From the NCBI RefSeq assembly GCF_963678635.1, contig NC_087065.1:14195019-14259018 (forward strand): a stretch of DNA of 64,000 nucleotides, given 5' to 3'. Below, one piece after another: positions 43,756 to 53,600 of the stretch (positions are counted from its first letter, which is position 1; each line of letters begins with the position of its first letter). This stretch comes from Symsagittifera roscoffensis. Its lineage: Eukaryota > Xenacoelomorpha > Acoela > Convolutidae. The position numbers were made by a program, and so were the translations under genes. The notes under the pieces were generated by a model. The model was not told where the DNA came from. It ran no database searches and was given only the letters and a program-made list of their open reading frames with translations.

Positions 43756-44000
43756 AAGTCTTTCACATAGGCTCCAAGTGTAGCAGAGATTATTCCACTA
43801 TGGTCAATCTTTTCTCTTTGGGTGCAGTTGAATTTTATCCTTATCTGTTTTCGGGTGTCTGCTCACTGCATCAAAGACTTACTGGAGGCGAAGTAACAGG
43901 ATTCGAAGTATCTGCAAATGAGGTAACAGGAGGCGGAATTGGTGACTCCATTCTCCAGGCCGACTCTAGCCTCTCAAGTTCCTGGAGAGATCCAAATTGA
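43756..44000 (+). other. Candidate terminal exon, Ser/Gly-rich tail
   Basis: After possible acceptors (TTTCACATAG near 43770, TTTGGGTGCAG near 43828) one frame runs GVCSLHQRLTGGEVTGFEVS then ANEVTGGGIGDSILQADSSL and ends SSSWRDPN, TGA. It is G+C-richer than its flanks and contains an internal repeat (GGEVTGFEVSANEVTGGG). It resembles the Ser-rich tail of some larger protein but no family is recognised and no upstream exon was found. Confidence 0.3.
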
Positions 44001-44437
44001 TTATCTGATGAAGGAACGCACTTACAAAACCACTTGAACAGCAATTTTCACAGAGAGACGAGTAAATCCACCCCTTCGATTACCATTAGTTTGGCTGTAC
44101 CCGCTGAATCAGAAAATAATTTCCGTTAGTAAAAGTACAATTCTTCTCTGATACGCTTTCAAACCAAATTTTAAATGGTTTAGGAATTTAATTGGAACAA
44201 TTGTATGATCTATACTGATCCAATCATGATTGTTTGGTTTCACTTGTTGTCTTTTGATGACTAGAAAATCTCCGTGACAAGTTTATATACAAAATCATGC
44301 GTTCATAAGGGGAATCAATCAAAAGTTTTACGAGAACTTTAATTTCAGTAGCATGAAATAACGGAACGAAAATACTTTAGTTAAACGATATAAGATAAAA
44401 AAAACTAAGTGAATCAAATGCTTGTTTGCAGGCGCGT

Positions 44438-45006
44438 TGCTTCTGTGTTAAATACCAAGAATTATAAATAAAATAGCCTTTATATGTGTTTGTTCAGGAT
44501 CGCTCTTTGTCTTAACTTTGATCCTATTAACTATTGTGCATAAAAGTTTGGCTATAAACAAATTTGAGCCATTTATCTCTAGTCTTCAGCGGCTAATCTG
44601 TTATGTAATTGTTCGTTTCCGTGTGTGCAACATACATTTCTGATTTGATATAGATAACAGTTGCAAAAATTCAAAAAATTCCATTGTGAAAGCCTTTACA
44701 ATTCAACCTGATATAAATTGCTTCTGTGTTAAATAGCAAGAATTATAAATAAAATAAACTTTATACATATTGTTCAGTACAATCCAGGATCATGCTTTGT
44801 CTAAATTTTGATCCTTTCAAATATTGTATATAAAAGTTTAACTTAAAACAAATCTGAGCCATGTATATCTGGTCTTCAGTGGCTAATCTATTATGTAGGT
44901 TTTCGTTTCCATTTGTTCAACATAAATTTCTGATTTGATATAGATAAAGTTACACAAATTCAAAAAATTTCCAAATTGAAATCCTCTACAATTGAACCTG
45001 ATATAA
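44438..45006. repeat. Tandem duplication, two units of ~280-290 bp
   Basis: 44438-44717 and 44718-45006 both run from TGCTTCTGTGTTAAATA through AATTATAAATAAAATA, TCTTCAG(C/T)GGCTAATCT and CTGATTTGATATAGATAA to CAACCTGATATAAA or GAACCTGATATAAA. By eye they differ at roughly 10-15% of positions. Confidence 0.9.
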
Positions 45007-45579
45007 AGTTGCGGGCTTTGGTTATTTGCTGAGAAAAAAATGGGCTTAGGTGACGCTGTGTCTGATACGTGTGAGTAAATATGTTTTGGTTATTGTGTTT
45101 AGATGTGTTTATATCTTCAGTAATATAACAATAGTTAGGAGAGTAGTTACAACTCAACCTAGCTGTGGCTCCAGACTCGTTAGGAAAATCTCGAAAAATC
45201 TACTATGTAGAGTATCTGTACTATCATCAAAATGGGTAATACATCACAGTTTTTTAATAAACTAAGAATTTTGTTACTTATTTGTATTGTGAGCAGCTTG
45301 TGATGGAATTTCCACAAAACCGATAAATTTGTGAAAAAACTTTTCAGTTGTTTTTATATATACAAGATTTTTATATTAAGATAGATCTACTGAGAGGCTT
45401 ATAAAAAGTAATTGTATTTTTAGATCTACTGAGATGCTTATAAAACTTGAATGTATTTTTAGATAATAAATTACAGTACCGAAAAAATGATTGCTCAATT
45501 TCTAAACCGTTAAAATTGTAATCATTTAGTATACATTGATTGCTTACTATTTTTTTCTCTTGTGTGATTTTTTGTTGAT
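45007..45579. other. Short unique region before the large palindrome
   Basis: It holds a small duplication, TAGATCTACTGAGAGGCTTA at about 45381 and TAGATCTACTGAGATGCTTA at about 45421. No gene was seen. Confidence 0.35.
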
Positions 45580-47933
45580 CTGTTAATATGAAATTTGAAT
45601 ACATTAAGCATTTATTAGTTGATAAATGACAAAATTTCTAATACTTTGGTGAACTGAACAAATTTCTAAACTAATGCCTACTCATAAAAATGGATTTTGA
45701 AGTTTGAAATCAATTATTTGTTGGTGGATTTATTTAAAAACAATTTTCCAGCCGAAGGCATTTCAAGTTTTTTCACAGGCGTGCTGGGAGATTTGTTTTC
45801 TCCTTTGCGGCAATCTTAATTTTGGTCCAGGCGACCAGAAAGAAATTGGGAGTGGAAAGATAAACTGATTGTTTAGATATAATTCTAGGCTCGTACATTT
45901 TTGCGTATTCTTCACACTAAAACACAAAAAAATTAGAAAAAATTGAGATTTACACATAGTTTGATTTAAAGTTACACTGAAATTGGTTTAAACTCCACTC
46001 ATTTTTGAAAAAAAAACTTTCACTTTTTGACGATCTGCGTAACATGAATTGCACAAAAATTCTGATGGGTAATCGTTTTTTCCATAAATTTTTGGAGTCT
46101 CCTGATAGTCTGATCAGTAACCTGAATCATTCGAGTTCTCATTTGAAAAATTTTTTGTATAACTTTGGGTATCATTAGCTATACAACCGTCAACGTTAAT
46201 ATTTCTGCAGCTCATTTTGAGAGTTACTTTTCAAAAGATTTCAAAATTTTCCAATGATTTTTCAGCTGAGACAAAAATAGCCAGAAAGAATTCTAGAATG
46301 ATATAGAAATTTTTTTGACGATAACAAAAATTTTCGTTGACCAAAACAAAAAATTCAAAATCAGACATGCACAGCAACTATATGAAAAAGTTTTAAGTTG
46401 TTGTAATTGTAATCAGTTTTTCAAGTAATTCGTGAACTTTGTAGGCTAAGAAAACGATTAGCTCGAATACATTCTAGTTTCTTGTTATGCGCAATACCAC
46501 CACATACATAACAGTGTAACTTGCCCTGAAAGTTTTCAAGCCGACTGTGAAAAAAAATGAATACATGTTGGCTAAGTATTTTTTTTGCCCAAATTGAACC
46601 AAACGATTTTATGGGTACATGCATTTGTATCAGTTACATGCAAATACAAATTTGCGTTACAAACTCTGCAAGAGTATTTCCAGCTGAGAATAAATGGTAG
46701 TAAATACCGAGTGCAACGGGTCGAAAGTATAATAAACATAAGTTTTGCTGCTGCTGCTCTTTTATACAAGGGTGCGGAAAAGAGCAGCAGCAGCAGCAAA
46801 ACTTATGTTTATTATACTTTCGACCCGTTGAACTTATTCTCAGCTGGAAAAACTCTTGCAGCGTTTGTAACGCAAATTTCTATTTGCATGTAACTGATAC
46901 AAACGCATGTACCCATAAAATTGTTTGGTTCAATTTGAGCAAATATAATACTTAGCCAACATGTATTCATTTTTTTTCACAGTCGGCTTGAAAACTGTCA
47001 GGGCAAGTTACACTGTTATGTATGTGGCGGTATTGCGCAAATCATGAAATTAGAATGTAATTGAGCTAATTGTTTTCTTAGCCTACAAAGTTCACGAATT
47101 ACTTGAAAAACTGATTACAATTACAACAACTTAAAATTTTTTCATATAGTTGCTGTGCATGTCTAATTTTGAATTTCTTTTTTGGTCAACGAAAGTTTTT
47201 GTTATCGTCGAAAAAATTTCTATATCATTCTAGAATTCCTTCAGGCTATTTTCGTCTCAGCTAAAAAAAATCATTGGAAAATTTTGAAATCTTTTGAAAA
47301 GTAACTCTCAAAATGAGCTGCAGAAATATTAACGTTGACGGTTGTATGGCTAATGATACCCAAAGTTATACAAAAACTTTTTCAAATGAGAACTCGAATG
47401 ATTCAGGTTACTGATCAGACTATCAGGAGACTCCAAAAATTTACGGAAAAAACGATTACCCATCAGAATTTTTGTGCAATTCATGTTATGCAGATCGTCA
47501 AAAAGTGAGTGTTTTTTTTTCAAAAATGAGTGGAGTTTAAACCAATTTCAGTGTAACTTTTAATCAAACTATGTGTAAATCTCAATTTTTCTAATTTCAT
47601 TGTGTTTTAGTGTGAAGAATACGCAAAAATGTACGAGCATAAAATTATATCTAAAGAATCAATTCATCTTTTCACTCCCAAATTCTTTCTGGTCGACTGG
47701 ACCAAAATCAAGATTGCCGCAAAGGAGAAAACAAATCTCCCAGCACGCCTGTGAAAAAACTTGAAATACCTTCGGCTAGAAAATTGTTTTTAAATAAATC
47801 AACTAACAAATAATTGATTTCAAACTTCAAAATCCATTTTTATGAGTAAGGCATTAGTTTAGAAATTTTGTCAGTTCACCAAAGTATTTATCAACTAATA
47901 AATGTTTAATGTATTCAAATTTCATCTTAACAG
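45580..47933. repeat. 2.35-kb imperfect palindrome (arms ~1.17 kb)
   Basis: From CTGTTAATATGAAATTTGAA (45580) the left arm runs to GCTGCTGCTGCTCTTTT near 46763. The right arm starts AAAAGAGCAGCAGCAGCAG near 46777 and returns to TTCAAATTTCATCTTAACAG (47933). The spacer is about 13 bases. Arms differ by scattered substitutions and small indels (a few percent by eye), so this is not a simple assembly fold-back. No reading frame is shared or conserved convincingly. A transcript would form a very long RNA hairpin. Confidence 0.9.
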
Positions 47934-48637
47934 TTATTTTGGGAAGTAGCAAAATTTGTAAACGTGGGAGAAGAGTAAATAAGTAGGGAGGATTGATTGG
48001 GTCAACATAAGATGGGGGATCGGACAAAGACAAAAGGAGGCAAATTGGATAAGGGAGGGTGTAAATAAAGACCAGTAGATTTTAGAAAAGATGAAAACAA
48101 AGTAACAATTTTCTCTAAGATGAAAACAAGATAACAATTAAAGAAAAAATTTAAAAGATGAAAACAAGATAACAGTTTTCTCAACCAAAGTAAACGTCTT
48201 TGTTGTGCTTTTCTAATTCAACAAAAGCCACAGTCAAGTTTTGAATATATTGTATTTTATGCGAAAAGCTTAGACAAATTTAGAAAAAATGTTATAATAC
48301 CTGAAAATTCTAGATCTACTGAACAATCTCCCCCTTATGGTATCTATTTAAGAATCTCCACCCCTATGAATAAATACAGTAAATTAGCGCTAGAGTTTTG
48401 TATTGGGAATTATAATTCGGCATTCTGACTGGTCAAAAGTTCCACTAGCTTAATCTACTTAGCAATCTCCCCCCTTTCTGAAAAGGGAGGGAGATTGTTA
48501 AGTGATCCCAAATCTATTATAATCGAGTAAAATTTGACCAAAAGTAGGAAAATAATCAATTTTCAATCGAAAGAAGTTGAATAATTCTTTCATTTTTACA
48601 TTTTTACGGAGATTGACTGTGAACATCGCGTATGATC
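47934..48637. other. Intergenic, includes a dispersed CCCCC/GGGG repeat
   Basis: 48310-48500 carries AATCTCCCCCTTATGG and CCCCCCTTTCTGAAAAGGGA, related to 36660-36790 and 38940-39110. 48080-48180 has a threefold repeat of AGATGAAAACAA(A/G)(A/G)TAAC. Confidence 0.45.
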
Positions 48638-49434
48638 GGGGCGTTCAACGGTGCCAAAGTACAACAGTGCCAAAAATGAAAATGTGTTCAACGGTGCCAT
48701 AAATTGATGATATTTTAAACTTTTTGAGTTCTGCTTGTGATTGCTGGCAATTTTGCATGCTTACTGTTTTGTTTTGGAGCGAAATCGAAAAAAAATGTAG
48801 GGGGCTTTTCTCATACGCGAAGGATAGAATGGGCGAAAAACTCGTGGGCGAAGGACCAACGCAAAATTAGCCGAAAGTCAATTTTCAAAAAGAATCAATT
48901 GCCATTCAACTAAAACGAATTAAATGAAGCAATATTTTGCATCTTTCATAACGAAACCCTTGAAATATAAAATTTGTTCCAATATTGCGGTGGTCAGTGA
49001 CGATTTGAAAAGTTTGCATACTTCTGCCGGTTTGATTTTTGGCCAAAATCAACATTAAGTCTCTGGAAATGCTGACGTTTTTTCAGATTTTCACATTTTA
49101 TTTCCAAATTTTAGATTATCGAAATTTGATTGGCTGATTTTTATTTTCGCGCTTTCGGTCTTTCGCATATTTCACCGAAAGTTAGACCGTTTGCTGTGAT
49201 AAATGTTTGTTCAGAAAAAATTCTTGACTCCGCGCGGGGAAGTTTTTTTTTGTTTAACAAGCGACAGCAACCAAAATGGCCGATTGTGTCTTTTCAACTT
49301 CAGGACATATTTGAGTGTTTTGGGATGAGTAAGAACAGTATTAAAAATAATTTTCGGCACTGTTGAACATCATTTTACATTTCGGCGCTACTGTACTTCG
49401 GCACTGCTGTTCTTCGGCACTGCTGTACTGCCCC
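48638..49434. mobile_element. Non-autonomous DNA transposon with 8-bp target duplication
   Basis: GTATGATC at 48630-48637 is repeated exactly at 49435-49442. The element starts GGGGCGTTCAACGGTGCC and ends (reverse complement) GGGGCAGTACAGCAGTGCCG. The subterminal motif CAGTGCC(G)AA is repeated two to four times inside each end, in inverted orientation. At 797 bp it has no transposase. An 8-bp duplication is typical of hAT, P and a few other superfamilies; which one is not decided. Confidence 0.8.
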
Positions 49435-49920
49435 GTATGATCGATTATTATAAATGCATGGAACTCCAGTGCGGAAGACCTAGCTTCGTATAAAAATGCG
49501 GATTCTTTGATTTGATGTTCTGTGATTGCTTTTGAAGCGTTTCACGCACGCATTCAAAAAGGATGTGATTTTTTTCAATACTGTTAATAGCCTATTAAGT
49601 AGATTATTTTGTCCTTAACACATTTTAAAAACTGTCTTGGAGAAGGTTTCAAAGTATTTGTTAAGACTATTTATGAATTGGGAAAAAAAATGTTTTAAGC
49701 CATTGTGAAAAATTTTAAGATTGCTTAGAGCTTATCCAGCCTAAAGTGAGCACTTAGTGGACACTGCAGAAAAAAAAAGAGCTTTAAAATGCCAATATAT
49801 ATGAAAGTTTCTCTCAAAAAGAAGACTTGAGAAAACTTCACACATTGTGGATTGATCAAATCTTCTTTTTGTTAGTAGTTAATTGCATCTTAAAGCTGTT
49901 TTCTTGTAGTTTCATCTTCT

Positions 49921-50472
49921 TGTTCCGACTTTCGATACGAAAGTAACGGAATATTTGTGCTCGGGGTGGGTTTTTTTGTTTTCTTCAGACAAATTTCGAC
50001 TTTTTAACTAGCCATTTTTGACGGAATTTTTTTATATCATTCAAAAGGCATTGTTGTCCTGAGCTTAAATTTGAAAAGATATTTCACCTGTGATCATTTT
50101 TCGTAAAGTTATGAGGGTTTAAAGATTGCCATTTTGGCCATTTTGACCAATGTGGGACAATTAACGCGCGATATAATTCGCGCTATTAACGCGTAAGCGG
50201 AGATTTAATCCGTCTTATAAATCGTTCCAAATTGGTTGAACGAAGCTTGTTTGCCATAATTGATGTGCTACAAGGAACGATAACTTAACTATCTTTTTGT
50301 ACTTTTTTTGGCGTCTGGGGGGATTATTTTTATAAAAATTTTCAAATTTTAGAAAAAAAAATTTTCATTTTTTTTTTATTTCATATAATGTTTTTATGTT
50401 ATTACTGCTGCTCCATAAACCTTCAAAGCAGTCGGAACATTCAGGGCTTCGCCCTGATACGAGCAGTCTTGT
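49921..50472. mobile_element. Family F2 repeat, left member of an inverted pair
   Basis: This ~550-bp repeat (GTTCCGACTTTCGATACGAA ... CAGGGCTTCGCCCTGATACG) is the inverted counterpart of 51344-51828. Both ends carry GTTCCGAC or its complement GTCGGAAC, suggesting short terminal inverted repeats. A diverged relative is at 33.8-35.1 kb. Confidence 0.7.
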
Positions 50473-50666
50473 TCTCACCTTTTTTCCAAAAAACTGATTG
50501 AACTGTCTTACCAAATTTTTTAAAAATCTTCTTAAAATCAGTTTACAAAAAATACATTATTCAGAATTCAATCTACTCGTAGGCTGTTGAAAGTACAGAT
50601 ACTAAAATCTAAAACCTAATCGCATCTTAAAGAAGTGCGTGAAAATTACATTGTTTAATTTTCCAG

Positions 50667-53600
50667 CACGGAATAAAACAACTGCACAAACAAAACACTT
50701 GCACAACGAGCCTGAAACAATACAGTATTAGACGCATTATGGGAGCTGCGAGCACTTCAACTTGGGTTCCAATTGGCCACTGGCGACACGACGTGGATGA
50801 CATTTATGGATGGCTGAAATGGAAAATCTGGAGAGAAATTTACATGGTATGTCAAGTTTTAATCTCTTACAATGAATTTTGTTTGCTATATAAAAACGTA
50901 ATATGCAATTTCAAAATCAGTGATCGGTTCGCTGTAAAATTTTAGCCGAGAGTTAAATTGCTCCTGTTGTTTTATAACAATTTTTGGCATCTTTTAAACC
51001 CTATCCGAGTTGACAAGAGTTATGCTGCGTAGAAATTTCACATCTGAATCATACACGCCATCGAAAAATAAGTTATGGTTTTGCTAACTATTAACGGTTT
51101 TTAGTTTGAAACTTGTTTCCATTTTTTTTTTCAAGAATGACTACACAAGCGTAATTAGACAAACTTAACAACACCAATGTTCACATTTTTCTAACCCAAG
51201 TCGGAAATAAAAATGCTCTTTCGTTTGGTCGCCCTCTTGGAATAGCTCTTTTTTCTGGTTTAATCTTGCAGGATAACATTAAGTCTTTGTATCTGGTTTA
51301 TTGATGGCTAGTTCTTATAATCATAATAACTTATAAAGGGCTTACAAGACTGCTCGTATCAGGGCGAAGCCCTGAATGTTCCGACTGCCTTTTGAGGTTT
51401 ATGGAGCAGCAGTAATAACATCAAAAAAATTAAATGAAAATTTTTTTTCTCTAAAATTTGAATCATCCCCCCACACGCCATATAAAGTACAAAAAGACAG
51501 ATTTCGTTCCTTGTAACAAATCAATTATGGCACATAAGCTTCGTTCAACCAAATTGGAACGATTTATAAGACGGATTATATCGCGCGTTAACTGTCCCAA
51601 ATTGGTCAAAATGGCCAAAATGGCAATCTTTAAACCCTCATAACTTTATGAAAAATGATCACAGGTGAAATATTTTTTCAAATTTAAGCTCAAGATAATA
51701 ATACCTTTTGAATGATATAAAAAAAATTTGTCAAAAATGGCTAGTTAAAAAGCCGAAAATTGTCTGAAGAAAAAAAACCTACCCCGAGCACAAATATTAC
51801 TTTACTTTCGTATCGAACGTCGGAACAATAATCATAATAGCTGTAAATTTATATGATGGCATGCCAAAGTGGCCAAAAGTTAAATTCTGAAAACAGCAAT
51901 TGTGACAGATAGCCAAAAGCTCACAGAATTTTTGAAATCATTAAAAAAAGTTCACATGCTATAACGCATCGTGGTCTGCGAAGATATTCAAAAAAATTTT
52001 GGCGCTAAAATTGTCTAAAACAGAATCTTTATAATGTTCTGAGAGTGCTTTAAAAATCAATGTGGAGGTTATCAAAAAAGTGGACAAAAATTATCACCTT
52101 TTTTTGCAAATCCTAGATCCGCGACTACCCTACGACTAACTACCCGCACTGACAAAAATGGATTTCGATCGATTTTAGTATGAATAAAGTATGCAGATTA
52201 GATTGAAATCGATTTAAATTGTAAAAAAAGTAAGTTAATCAAAACAAAAATTCAGATCGATTTGGATCGATTTAAATCGATTTATTTTCAACGCTAAAAA
52301 AATCGATTCCAGTCGATTTTAAATTGATTTGAATGGATCTTAAATCTGATCTAAAATGAAATCAATCCAAATCGATATTAAATTGATTTAAATCGATTTT
52401 TCCACTTCTTTTTTTTCTTCAAATTTTCGAATGACAGAAAAAAGAATGAAAATTTTTGTTACGCGTCGTTACAAATACCAAATTTGACTAAAATGCTTGC
52501 AAAACTAACCCTTGTAAAATTAATGCTTGTAAAATTGACTAAAATGCTTGTAAAATGCCTACCCCCCCCCCTCCCCGAGGATACAGAGACTCTCGCTACG
52601 CCACGGAGAGAATCTCGGGTTAAATCTTCCTAGTTTTTAGGTAAATAATTTTTTAGTGAAAAATTGGTTTTTTTGAAAAATCGTGGCTCGTTCCACTGCT
52701 TTGCTTATTTCTCCTGTGTCTCGAAGAACTATTCAAAATTGTTTGTTGCTATCTGTAGCCCAATATCATTGCTTGATTTTGATATAATGGCCACTGGTTA
52801 TTTTGTCCTAGTTTTTGGATAATTAATTTTTTAGTGAAAAATTTTTTTTGTTTTGAAAAATCGTGTTTCGTCCCACGGCTTTGCTTATTTCTCCTCTGTC
52901 TCGAAGAACTATTCAAAAATGATTGTTGCTTTCTGTAGATTCCTGTGATTTATATTCTCATCTGTCTCGATGAACTATTCAAGAATGTTTGTTGCTATCT
53001 GTAGCCCAATATCGTAGCTTGATATTCATATAATGGCCCTTGATTAAATCTTCCTAATTTTTAGGTAATTAATTTTTTAGTGAAAAATTGGTTTTTTGAA
53101 AAATCGTGGCTCGTCCCACTGCTTTGCTTATTTCTCTTGTGTCTCGAAAAACTATTCAAAAATGTTTGTTGCTATCTGTAGCCCAATATCATAGCTTGAC
53201 TTTGATATAATGGCCACTGGTTATTTTGTCCTAGTTTTTGGATAATTAATTTTTTAGTGAAAAATTGGTTTTTTTTGAAAAATCGTGTTTCGTCCCACGG
53301 CTTTGCTTATTTCTCCTCTGTCTCGAAGAACTATTCAACAATGATTGTTGCTTTCTGTAGGTTCCTGTGATTTATATTCTCATCTGTCTCGATGAACTAT
53401 TCAAGAATGTTTGTTGCTATCTGTAGCCCAATATCCTACCTTGATATTCATATAATGGCCCTTGATTAAATCTTCCTAATTTTTAGGTAATTAATTTTTT
53501 AGTGAAAAATTGGTTTTTTTGAAAAATCGTGGCTCGTCCCACTGCTTTGCTTATTTCTCCTGTGTCTCGAAAAACTATTCAAAAATGTTTGTTGCTATCT

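Noticed and set aside
46572-46893. Overlapping open frames at the centre of the large palindrome
   Set aside because: Palindromic sequence makes similar frames on both strands. Their poly-Ala/poly-Leu centres come from the CAG/CTG run and there is no splice or homology support.
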